Shown here: one piece after another, positions 17,394 to 24,199 of the stretch
Layout of the letters: the number at the start of each line of letters is the position of its first letter
Numbering within the stretch: position 1 is the first letter of the stretch
Origin: Lachnospiraceae bacterium
Lineage (GTDB): Bacteria > Bacillota > Clostridia > Lachnospirales > Lachnospiraceae
Assembly: GCA_017437965.1 (NCBI GenBank)
Contig: JAFRWN010000140.1
Coordinates: forward strand, 1-64,000
DNA: 64,000 nt
Direction of reading: 5' to 3'
Program-made: the position numbers and the translations under genes
Notes under the pieces: generated by a model
The model's input: only the letters and a program-made list of their open reading frames with translations
What the model was told of the DNA's origin: nothing
Database searches by the model: none

Positions 17394-18572
17394 ATGAATA
17401 ATTTCAATTTTTACAGCCCGACAGAGTTTGTTTTCGGAAAAGGAAGAGAAAACGATTGCGGTGAATATGTGAAGAAATACGGTGGCAGTAAGGTCCTTAT
17501 CGTATATGGAGGACAGTCTGCTGTAAAGTCCGGACTTCTTGACAGAGTAAAGGCTTCGCTTGAAAAAAACGGAATAGAGTATTATGCGATTGGCGGAGTA
17601 AAGCCCAATCCGAGAGATACTCTGGTATATCAGGGTATTGATATCGCAAGAAAAGAAGGTCTTGATTTTATACTTGCAGTAGGTGGCGGCTCGGTCATCG
17701 ATACCTCGAAGGCTATCGCTATCGGAGTACGCTACGAGGGTGATTTCTGGGATTTCTACAGCGGAAAGCATGCAACAAAGGCTTTGCCCGTAGGCACTGT
17801 ACTCACTATTGCGGCTGCCGGAAGCGAGGGCTCGGGAGATTCCGTAATAACAAAAGAAGATGGTATGCTTAAGAGAGGCACCGGCTCGGATGCGCTGCGT
17901 CCCAAGTTTTCGGTAATGAATCCGGAGCTTACCCAGACACTCCCAGCCTACCAGACTGCCTGTGGGGCAACCGATATAATGGCACATGTATTCGAGAGAT
18001 ATTTTACCAATACAAAAGAAGTTGAGATTACCGACAGGCTATGCGAAGCAGTGCTTATGACGATGGTCAAGGAAACTCCGAGAGTAATTGCCGATCCGGA
18101 TAATTACGAAGCGAGAGCAAATATCATGTGGGCCGGAACAGTTGCACATACTAATCTTGTCGGTGTCGGCAGGGAGCAGGACTGGAACAGCCATGGAATA
18201 GAGCATGAGCTTTCGGCACTCTATGACTGTGCCCATGGTGCAGGCCTTGCGGTTATAATGCCTGCATGGATGGATTTCGTTTATAAACATAATGTGATGC
18301 GCTTTGCCCAGATGGCTACAAGAGTGTTTGGCTGTGCGATGGACTTTGAAAATCCTGAAAATACTGCAGTTGCAGGAATAAAAGCATTCAGGATGTTCTT
18401 ACATGGTATCGGCATGCCGATCAATTTCGAAGAACTTGGTGCAAAGGAAGAGGATATTCCGGCACTTGTTGATAAATTCGGCCTCGGAGACGGACGTACA
18501 GGAGGTTTTGTAAAGCTTTCATCAGAGGATATTGCAGAAATATATAAGATCGCAGCGCATGCCACTCTTTGA
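17394..18572 (+). CDS. Iron-containing alcohol dehydrogenase (butanol dehydrogenase type)
   Basis: 392 aa, cytosolic NAD(P)H-dependent alcohol/aldehyde oxidoreductase. Seen: GGGSVIDTSKAIA (cofactor phosphate binding), TIAAAGSEGSGDSVIT, and metal-site residues in TACGATDIMAHVFERYF, NSHGIEHELSALYDCAHGAGLAV. The length and the long HxxxH/H pattern match the BdhA/YqdH subgroup. It is second in the operon with the epimerase. A fermentative aldehyde-reducing role is inferred. Confidence 0.93.
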   Translation: MNNFNFYSPTEFVFGKGRENDCGEYVKKYGGSKVLIVYGGQSAVKSGLLDRVKASLEKNGIEYYAIGGVKPNPRDTLVYQGIDIARKEGLDFILAVGGGSVIDTSKAIAIGVRYEGDFWDFYSGKHATKALPVGTVLTIAAAGSEGSGDSVITKEDGMLKRGTGSDALRPKFSVMNPELTQTLPAYQTACGATDIMAHVFERYFTNTKEVEITDRLCEAVLMTMVKETPRVIADPDNYEARANIMWAGTVAHTNLVGVGREQDWNSHGIEHELSALYDCAHGAGLAVIMPAWMDFVYKHNVMRFAQMATRVFGCAMDFENPENTAVAGIKAFRMFLHGIGMPINFEELGAKEEDIPALVDKFGLGDGRTGGFVKLSSEDIAEIYKIAAHATL

Positions 18573-18585
18573 TTTAAATAACCCC

Positions 18586-18614
18586 TTGCTTTTTTCTATG
18601 TTTTGTGATATAGT
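18586..18614 (+). promoter_or_regulatory. Promoter of tRNA-Pro
   Basis: TTGCTT (18586-18591), a 17-nt spacer and TATAGT (18609-18614), ending about 15 nt before the tRNA. Confidence 0.6.
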
Positions 18615-18629
18615 AGGACGAGTGAAAAG

Positions 18630-18703
<74 letters not shown>

Positions 18704-18713
18704 GGCTTATTTT

Positions 18714-18749
18714 ACAAGGGTTTCCGAGTTTGGAAGCCCTTGTTTTTTT
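18714..18749 (+). terminator. Terminator of tRNA-Pro
   Basis: ACAAGGG with TTTCC pairs with GGAAG and CCCTTGT, then seven T. Confidence 0.85.
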
Positions 18750-18842
18750 GCCCGGATTTCTAAGTTTTTTCATTAAACCCTATTTTATTCGAAAAAAATG
18801 GATATAAAACAATCTATAAATCACATATATGAAGATAGCAAA

Positions 18843-18871
18843 AATGTCACCGAGAATGTCACTGAGATGTC
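18843..18871 (+). repeat. 12-bp tandem repeat upstream of the first toxin module
   Basis: AATGTCACCGAG, AATGTCACTGAG and a partial ATGTC follow each other directly, 35-65 nt upstream of the extended -10 at 18907. It could be an operator; no partner is known. Confidence 0.5.
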
Positions 18872-18906
18872 TTTTTGTGAAAATTATGGCCTAAGCAGCC
18901 CCGATA

Positions 18907-18915
18907 TGTTATAAT
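18907..18915 (+). promoter_or_regulatory. Extended -10 promoter of the first toxin-like mRNA
   Basis: TGTTATAAT at 18907-18915 with no clear -35. AAGGAGGTGA follows at about 18943-18952. Confidence 0.5.
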
Positions 18916-18950
18916 ACCCTTGCTGCGACTCTTTCTGGCGGGAAGGAGGT

Positions 18951-19043
18951 GAGTACACTGCAAAACTGATCTCATTTTTGCTTTCTGTTATGGTAAGTAT
19001 AGTTGGTTACTATATTTGCAAGTGGTTTGACAGAAAGGATTAG
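18951..19043 (+). pseudogene. Small hydrophobic peptide, Fst/TxpA-like type I toxin without a normal start
   Basis: The frame GAG TAC ACT GCA AAA then LISFLLSVMVSIVGYYICKWFDRKD, ending TAG at 19041-19043, has the shape of a ~30-aa type I toxin: one membrane helix and a short charged tail. A strong ribosome site (GGAGG, 18945-18949) lies at the right place, but no ATG, GTG or TTG is in frame next to it. The GTG at 18949 is one base out of frame and stops at 18967-18969. In-frame alternatives are a TTG at 18978 and an ATG at 18990 (17 aa). It is therefore either decayed by a one-base change or uses a non-AUG start. Confidence 0.5.
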
Positions 19044-19071
19044 CAGCAAAAGCCCCGGTTAATCTACCGTA

Positions 19072-19144
19072 AAAAGATAAATCCCGGTAGCTGCAACTAC
19101 CGGGATCTTTAATTAGAGCACACTGCCCTGATCTCATTTGGTTG
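19072..19144 (-). ncRNA. Predicted antisense antitoxin RNA of the first module
   Basis: A minus-strand promoter lies at 19150-19178: TTGACA (19173-19178), 17 nt, TAACAT (19150-19155). An RNA of about 70 nt would end at the bidirectional hairpin. Its 5' part contains the complement of CTGATCTCATTT (19129-19140), a 12-mer also present in the toxin mRNA at 18966-18977, so the two RNAs can pair near the toxin start. This is the arrangement of par/Fst-type loci. Existence is predicted from sequence only. Confidence 0.55.
19075..19110. terminator. Bidirectional terminator shared by toxin mRNA and antisense RNA
   Basis: ATCCCGGTAG (19081-19090) pairs perfectly with CTACCGGGAT (19097-19106). T-rich sequence follows on both strands, as expected for convergent transcripts. 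Confidence 0.75.
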
Positions 19145-19167
19145 CAATTATGTTACCACCAAATGAG
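19133..19167. repeat. Inverted repeat at the antitoxin promoter
   Basis: CTCATTTGGT (19133-19142) and ACCAAATGAG (19158-19167) are perfect inverted copies flanking the predicted -10 of the antisense promoter. Confidence 0.6.
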
Positions 19168-19196
19168 AAATCTGTCAATATTATTTTTCAAGTTCA

Positions 19197-19225
19197 TTGA
19201 CACATTCTGAAAAGAATGTTATTAT
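19197..19225 (+). promoter_or_regulatory. Promoter of the second small-protein mRNA
   Basis: TTGACA (19197-19202), a 17-nt spacer and TATTAT (19220-19225). The leader before the start codon is about 80 nt. Confidence 0.7.
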
Positions 19226-19311
19226 AGTTTTCGGAAAAGCACTCATGACAGGGTGGATTGCCTTCTTTAACCAAATGATCTTAGGATTGTTAAGGAAAGG
19301 AGGTGATGCTC

Positions 19312-19467
19312 GTGCAGTTTCGTTTTATTGCGGAGCTTGTCGGCTTTATCGCTTCAGTCGTTACGATTGTTTCTGCGATCATAGGCTGCATCAAGTTCTT
19401 TGTACATAAAAAGAAATCCCGCTCTGTCTGCCAACAGAACGGGACTGTTTCCCATAATGGGAAATAA
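19312..19467 (+). CDS. Small single-helix membrane protein, type I toxin-like (51 aa)
   Basis: GTG start 8 nt after GGAGG (19299-19303); an ATG at 19306 is in frame but too close. The peptide has one hydrophobic helix (FIAELVGFIASVVTIVSAIIGCIKFF) and a basic tail (HKKKSRSV), like holin-like type I toxins. The last third of the gene overlaps a hairpin acting as a minus-strand terminator (19411-19440). A minus-strand promoter lies just downstream (19517-19545), so an antisense RNA would cover the 3' end of this gene. It is next to a similar module at 18.9-19.15 kb. Confidence 0.6.
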   Translation: MQFRFIAELVGFIASVVTIVSAIIGCIKFFVHKKKSRSVCQQNGTVSHNGK

Positions 19468-19511
19468 ATCTTAATCTCAAGGCATCCACTTTGGAGTGGG
19501 TGCTTTTCTAT
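19404..19511 (-). ncRNA. Predicted antisense RNA of the second module
   Basis: Promoter TTGACG (19540-19545), 17 nt, TACTAT (19517-19522), on the minus strand. The transcript would run from about 19511 through the toxin 3' region to the TCCCG...CGGGA hairpin (19411-19440) followed by TTTCTTTTT. Predicted only. Confidence 0.5.
19479..19510 (+). terminator. Terminator of the second small-protein mRNA
   Basis: GCATCCACT (19482-19490) pairs with AGTGGGTGC (19495-19503), followed by TTTTCTATT. The same segment is complementary to the 5' leader at 19234-19264. Confidence 0.65.
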
Positions 19512-19560
19512 TACCTATAGTAGCACTTTTTGTCGCTCCCGTCAACAGTTATTTTTTCAA

Positions 19561-19725
19561 TACTATTATTTCAAAAAGATACATGATTATTGGGGACATT
19601 TGACCTTTTATGCTGAAAAAGAAGCATCATGGGATGAGGCCGACTTAGAATATCATCGCAAAACGCTTGAGGCGATTTTGGTTCATGAACATGATGTAAT
19701 TTTTGTAGATATCAAAATGGATTGA
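19561..19725 (+). pseudogene. Coding remnant without start codon
   Basis: A 54-codon stretch (FKKIHDYWGHLTFYAEKEASWDEADLEYHRKTLEAILVHEHDVIFVDIKMD) ends in TGA and looks protein-like in composition, but has no ATG or ribosome site; the frame stays open upstream into the toxin terminator. Probably the 3' end of a gene whose front was lost. Family not recognised. Confidence 0.3.
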
Positions 19726-19741
19726 ATTATCATAATGTGCT

Positions 19742-19780
19742 TTAAGCCGCTCATATGAGCGGCTTAATAGCTTTTTTCTT
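19742..19780. terminator. Hairpin terminator
   Basis: TTAAGCCGCTC/GAGCGGCTTAA perfect stem followed by TAGCTTTTTT on the plus strand; it lies between the coding remnant and the convergent lipoprotein gene. Confidence 0.75.
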
Positions 19781-19799
19781 TTTTGTTTTTAGACAATCA

Positions 19800-20885
19800 T
19801 CAAAGTTTTATTTCTTCAGTGTGATCTTCGTAGTGAATGCGGAAGGAGACATCTCCTATTCCACGCGTGATGACAATTTTGCCGTTATAATACATAGTAT
19901 CAGTCACAAAAGAAGGAATACTGTCTGCCAGGAGTGTTTTATACTCCTGAGTTTGCTCATCAATCAGGTAAAAATTCTTATTGTTTAATATAATATATCC
20001 ATTATTAGAGTAACCGTCATAATAGGACCCTCCGCTAGGGAATATCATAGTTGGAGCATCGGATTTAAGGAAATATACATTCATTCCCGACGAATGCTGA
20101 TCACTGTTCACATTCCAACTGTTTTCAGCCAGGACACCCTTCTTACCCTGTAAAATATGCCATGATCCCCAATCTTCATCAGGACAGTACAAGTCTTTTT
20201 CCTTATCTATAACAACCTCCGTTTCAGTATTATTTTTGGTTGTACATAAAAGAACAGGGAAGCCTTTGGGATCGGGGAATCCACTTTCTTCATAAAGATT
20301 GTTTCCTGCATATACCCAAAGATTGGTTTCATCCGGATACAACTCTGCCATTTCAAAATTCTTTATGATGTATCCGGCTTTTTCCATGCCGTTGTCAAAG
20401 CATTTTACATGCAACTGATCATCCTCTTTAGCGATAAAATAACAGGTTGTTCCATCATATGCTGCATAATTGCATTTTTCTGGAATTGGCATGATCCGAA
20501 CTACTTTTTCGTTTTCAAGAAGATTTACATTCTTTTCGTCCACAAAAATTGTACCCCAAGGTGTGGAGAATATTTTACCTTTGCCGCCCATCTCTGCATT
20601 TTCTTTTGAATCAATATCGTAAAAGTACAGCTTGTCACTTTTCTCGTAATAGATTATATTTCCAGAAACAGAGTATGATGATATATCATCTGTATTATTG
20701 ACTCCGGCTTTATCTGAAGTTTTATTCTCATTTATTGTATCCGAGTCTTTGTTTGAAGAATTTGATTTCTTTTCTTCTGAGCCACAGCCAATAAAAGCTA
20801 AACACAGTACCGCAATTATTGCCGCCAGCACAGCCATAATTGTTTTGCTTAATAAAGCAGTTCTTTTTTTTGTCTTGTTTTCCAT
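19800..20885 (-). CDS. Predicted lipoprotein with beta-propeller-like repeats
   Basis: 361 aa. The N-terminus has a basic stretch, a hydrophobic helix and lipobox FIGCGSE (Cys near residue 34), then a Ser/Asn/Lys-rich linker. The rest has repeated YFYD/IYY...F-type strands (ISGNIIYYEKSDKLYFYDIDS) resembling DUF5050/WD-like propellers of Firmicutes surface proteins. Function unknown. It is preceded by the GGTGC-type promoter (20933-20965), the same signal found before the giant proteins at 34.6-34.8 kb, so it probably belongs to the same regulon. GAAAGGA precedes the ATG. Confidence 0.75.
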   Translation of the reverse strand: MENKTKKRTALLSKTIMAVLAAIIAVLCLAFIGCGSEEKKSNSSNKDSDTINENKTSDKAGVNNTDDISSYSVSGNIIYYEKSDKLYFYDIDSKENAEMGGKGKIFSTPWGTIFVDEKNVNLLENEKVVRIMPIPEKCNYAAYDGTTCYFIAKEDDQLHVKCFDNGMEKAGYIIKNFEMAELYPDETNLWVYAGNNLYEESGFPDPKGFPVLLCTTKNNTETEVVIDKEKDLYCPDEDWGSWHILQGKKGVLAENSWNVNSDQHSSGMNVYFLKSDAPTMIFPSGGSYYDGYSNNGYIILNNKNFYLIDEQTQEYKTLLADSIPSFVTDTMYYNGKIVITRGIGDVSFRIHYEDHTEEIKL

Positions 20886-20932
20886 CTTTTCTTTTTCCTT
20901 TCGTTTTTCATTTGATTTACTTTACGCGTCAT

Positions 20933-20965
20933 ACTATAAACCCGAAAGCGCACCAAAAGTGCACC
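20933..20965 (-). promoter_or_regulatory. GGTGC direct-repeat promoter, copy 1
   Basis: In the gene direction: GGTGCACTTTTGGTGCGC (20948-20965), 9 nt, TATAGT (20933-20938). The half-sites are 11 bp apart and there is no consensus -35. Confidence 0.7.
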
Positions 20966-20966
20966 A

Positions 20967-21362
20967 TTCAAAAAACTTTTTTTGCAATTTTTAATGAAAG
21001 CAAGACTTAATTACCCTCGCAAATGCCTTTTTTGGTTGTAAAATGAAGATAAAACTGGTGATTTTGAACAAATACAGATAAAAAAGAATCATTATAACTT
21101 CCACAATCAACAAAATTCATAAAAATTATTATTATTTTGTAAAATCAGTATTTTATTTATCAGCCTCATCTGCCCTTTTATCGTTACGGATGATGATTTT
21201 CATTAATTTGGTGTAAGATTTCACAGAATGCATCACTCTACCATTAGTTCTTGCAAAATGAAGAATCTCTTACAATGCATCATTAATATTAAAATTCCGT
21301 ATCATTTTTCGGTACATAGTCAATTTTTGAGCATAAAATATGGCATTTGGTCAAAATTTTGC
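20967..21362. other. AT-rich intergenic stretch without recognised feature
   Basis: About 400 nt with no ORF of interest, no clear hairpin and only short imperfect repeats (AATGCATCA twice at about 21227 and 21276). It separates the divergent lipoprotein and lectin genes. Confidence 0.5.
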
Positions 21363-21390
21363 TTGACATATATTTTTTTAGGTGTATAAT
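21363..21390 (+). promoter_or_regulatory. Promoter of the peptidase/lectin gene
   Basis: TTGACA (21363-21368), a 16-nt spacer and TATAAT (21385-21390). Confidence 0.75.
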
Positions 21391-21447
21391 CATCTCTTGA
21401 CAGCTTTAAAAGCCACTGTAAATATTTTGTAAAAAAGAGGTAGTATA

Positions 21448-23361
21448 ATGCAAAACACAAGAAAAGTTAGAATCATAAAAACACTCGTCTCATGTTTATT
21501 GATTCTAACAATGGTAGTTAGTATGCAAGGATTTGAGATTGCATACGCTGAAGAAAAAAGCGCAAAAGAAGAATATTCCTTTATGCAAGACGATAATAAG
21601 AATAAGCAAATATCAAAAGTTGAACTAGGCAATAAAAATTATCTTAATAACTTAGATAATAAAGATGAAACTTACGAGGAGTATTTGCCTTATGATAAAG
21701 AAATTATTCAAGCATATGATAATTTTACCGATTCATTGACAAAAAAGAACAAAACAGTGTACATCTGTCTAGAGGATTTTGCTGAATATTATAAAACCGG
21801 AAATGTCAACAAATGTTTCGAGATAAACAGCGAGATAGAAAAAAGCGTTGTTGATACTGAAAAAAGAGAAAAATTTGAAGTTCAAAATGAAAAGGAAATC
21901 GAGAGCATAAAATCTTCTAGTGGTTCCGACAAATATTACTATGATATAGGGAATGACCCCAGTCAGAAACCTGTATACAGTAAGTATAGTATATTGCAGG
22001 TTGCCAAAAAAGGTGATATAATTCTTGACAAAGAAGGCTCTTGGGGATTAACAGGACATGCAGCCATTGTCGAAGGGATATTTAAAAGTCCTAAGCATGG
22101 TTGTTACTATGTAAAACTAATTGAAGCAGTAAAGCCAGGTGGTGTTTGTCACGGATTGTTAGATGATGTAAGAGCTGACGAACGAGATTCGGTACTTTAT
22201 AAAGTATTTGTTGCCTCCGAAGAGCAAAAAAGAAAGGCTGTTTTATTCTGTTATCACGAAATAGGTGCCAAGTGGGGAGGAGACTTATCACATAATTATC
22301 AAGCTGGCCAGCACTGGTGGTTATGTTCTCAACTTGTTTGGGCAGGATATAAAAATCAAGGAATAGATATTGAGTGCAATTCTAGTATAACACCAGGCGC
22401 TGCTCCATATGACATTACTGAAAGAAGCGAAAAAACAACAAAGGTAGAATTACAAAGGGACTATCATCCGATTAAAGATGGTACTTATTATATAACTAAT
22501 TGTAAAAGCAATTTGAGACTTGATGTTAATGGAAACATTGCTGATAGCACTCAGATACAGCAGTATAATGTTGGAAATTATGCAGATCAAAAATGGATAT
22601 TTACATATAACTCTGAAGGAAGGTATTACACAATAAAATCTGCCGCTTCTAACAACAATTATTATCTTGACGTTGCATCTCCCAGTAGCGGACTGCATGC
22701 AAAAGTAAAACTTTGGCATACCAATAGTAATCTTGAAGAAAAATGGTATATTTATAAATCAGGTAAAGATGGAAATAAGTATTGTTTTATCAATTGCTAT
22801 AATTATATGTGTATGGATATATCAGGCGGTTCTACCAATAATGGAGCAGATGTACAAATATATAGGTACACTGGATCTGAAGATCAAAAATGGATGATCA
22901 GTTTATGTGGAACAAAAGTAATTCCCGATGGAAAATATTATATTACAAACAGTAAAAGTGGATTAAGATTGGGCGTTGAAGGAGGTGTGCCAGGAAAAAG
23001 TGTCCAGATTAAACAATATAACAGTACAAGCCAAAACAATCAGAAATGGTATATTGAATGGAATGAGGCATGGACATGTTATTATATTGTGAATAGCGAT
23101 CTTAGCAATGGTGGCTATTATTTAGATGTTGCATCCCCATCAAGTGGAGCACATGCCAAGGTAAAATTATGGAATTCAAAAACCAGACCTGAAGAAAGAG
23201 GGGTTATTGTTTCAACAGGAAATGGGACATATAAATTTATTAATGGATATGATGGCCTATGCATGGATATTCAAGGTGGATCTACATCAAACGGAGCAGA
23301 TGTTCAAGTATATCCTTACGAAGGTTCCGCTGATCAAAAATGGAAATTGCAAAAAGTATAA
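21448..23361 (+). CDS. Secreted YiiX-like cysteine peptidase with two ricin-type lectin domains
   Basis: 637 aa. The signal peptide ends near IAYAEE (about 30). After a charged region comes a permuted NlpC/P60 (YiiX/YebB-like) domain at about 165-320: GDIILDK, then GHAAIVEG with the His and WWLCSQLVWAGY with the Cys. Two ricin B-type beta-trefoils follow (about 340-480 and 490-637), shown by repeated QxW-type motifs: DQKWIF, EEKWYIY, DQKWMI, NQKWYI, DQKWKL. Such a protein would bind glycans and cut a peptide or amide bond outside the cell, for example in peptidoglycan or host/neighbour surfaces (inference). The gene is visibly more AT-rich than the metabolic genes. Confidence 0.82.
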   Translation: MQNTRKVRIIKTLVSCLLILTMVVSMQGFEIAYAEEKSAKEEYSFMQDDNKNKQISKVELGNKNYLNNLDNKDETYEEYLPYDKEIIQAYDNFTDSLTKKNKTVYICLEDFAEYYKTGNVNKCFEINSEIEKSVVDTEKREKFEVQNEKEIESIKSSSGSDKYYYDIGNDPSQKPVYSKYSILQVAKKGDIILDKEGSWGLTGHAAIVEGIFKSPKHGCYYVKLIEAVKPGGVCHGLLDDVRADERDSVLYKVFVASEEQKRKAVLFCYHEIGAKWGGDLSHNYQAGQHWWLCSQLVWAGYKNQGIDIECNSSITPGAAPYDITERSEKTTKVELQRDYHPIKDGTYYITNCKSNLRLDVNGNIADSTQIQQYNVGNYADQKWIFTYNSEGRYYTIKSAASNNNYYLDVASPSSGLHAKVKLWHTNSNLEEKWYIYKSGKDGNKYCFINCYNYMCMDISGGSTNNGADVQIYRYTGSEDQKWMISLCGTKVIPDGKYYITNSKSGLRLGVEGGVPGKSVQIKQYNSTSQNNQKWYIEWNEAWTCYYIVNSDLSNGGYYLDVASPSSGAHAKVKLWNSKTRPEERGVIVSTGNGTYKFINGYDGLCMDIQGGSTSNGADVQVYPYEGSADQKWKLQKV

Positions 23362-23373
23362 TGGAGCAAAAAT

Positions 23374-24021
23374 ATGTCTTTAAAAGAAAAATTAACATAT
23401 TATATCAGATCGGATGCATTAAAACCCTTAAAATATATTTGTACCGCAATATACATATTATGGATACTGTGTTTTGCGGTTGATTTAAAATATGGCTTTT
23501 TCAGTATACACATACCTTGGTTTTATATTACAATGACCTATGGTATTGGTATTGCCATTATTGCATATGCTGTTTTCATATGGTTATTCTTTAAAGATAA
23601 GAATTGTGAAGAAAGAAAAAGGCTCAGAAGAAATGTTATCACCGCTATTGTGATAAGTTTTGTTTTGAATCTGGGAATAGTAATTATTAGAATTCCTTAT
23701 GACAAAAGTGTTTTTATCTTGTTTGTTAATTATTTGTTTCCAGCTGTCATAACAATTTATTTATTGCCTATGTACATAATGCTATGGAATGAAATATGCA
23801 GTATAGCAAAGAAAAAAACTTATGGTCTAAAGACCATATCATCAATATTTTATTCAATTGGATTTATTTTGATAATAGCGGAATATGTATTTTTTCTTTA
23901 TGCAATCTTTACACCGACAAGTAGCGCTTTTGTTGTGACAAAAACAGGAATACTAATTTACAATCTTATTCCTATAGTTTTTTTTATTCCAGCTACTCCT
24001 ATAAAACTATTTATGAAATAG
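23374..24021 (+). CDS. Six-helix integral membrane protein
   Basis: 215 aa, with about six hydrophobic helices and no known motif. It resembles the 219-aa protein at 24945 (matching YIxWxxxxxxDLKYxxxS near the first helix and similar loop order), so the two are probably paralogues. It follows the peptidase/lectin gene by 12 nt, so both are likely cotranscribed; a role in immunity to or export of that protein is possible but unproven. Confidence 0.65.
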   Translation: MSLKEKLTYYIRSDALKPLKYICTAIYILWILCFAVDLKYGFFSIHIPWFYITMTYGIGIAIIAYAVFIWLFFKDKNCEERKRLRRNVITAIVISFVLNLGIVIIRIPYDKSVFILFVNYLFPAVITIYLLPMYIMLWNEICSIAKKKTYGLKTISSIFYSIGFILIIAEYVFFLYAIFTPTSSAFVVTKTGILIYNLIPIVFFIPATPIKLFMK

Positions 24022-24062
24022 TAGTATAATTGTCATATGAGGAGGAATTTTCAATGTTTTTC

Positions 24063-24091
24063 TTGACATCACATATTGTGTCCTATATAAT
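24063..24091 (+). promoter_or_regulatory. Consensus promoter of a structured RNA
   Basis: TTGACA (24063-24068), a 17-nt spacer and TATAAT (24086-24091). A ribosome site (GAGGAGG) and a 13-codon ORF (MFFLTSHIVSYII, 24054-24095) overlap the promoter. Confidence 0.75.
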
Positions 24092-24097
24092 ATAAAC

Positions 24098-24175
24098 AAG
24101 TAATCGGTTTAACCGATTTGGGCTGGTTGCAAAACCCAGGTTCATCTTTGGCGGGGAAGTTCCCCGCCTTTTATT
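24098..24175 (+). ncRNA. Small structured RNA upstream of a DUF3800 gene
   Basis: An RNA of about 75 nt between a consensus promoter and an intrinsic terminator. Stems seen: ATCGGT/ACCGAT, CTGG/CCAG, and GGCGGGGAA/TTCCCCGCC with a T-rich end. Structured RNAs of several classes (DUF3800-I and following) have been reported near DUF3800 genes, so this may be one of them. There is no convincing open frame. Confidence 0.55.
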
Positions 24176-24177
24176 TT
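24150..24177 (+). terminator. Terminator of the DUF3800-linked RNA
   Basis: GGCGGGGA and TCCCCGCC with a 2-nt loop, followed by TTTTATTTT. Confidence 0.8.
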
Positions 24178-24199
24178 GAATCTTCGAGGTTATTTGTTC

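Noticed and set aside
20933-20965. LytTR (AgrA-like) binding site for the GGTGC element
   Set aside because: LytTR direct repeats are usually about two helical turns apart with a different core; here the period is 11 bp with GGTGC cores. The link to the local regulator stays unproven.
24054-24095. 13-codon ORF MFFLTSHIVSYII as a leader peptide
   Set aside because: It has a good ribosome site, but it contains the -35 and -10 of the RNA promoter and no attenuator follows; kept only as a remark.
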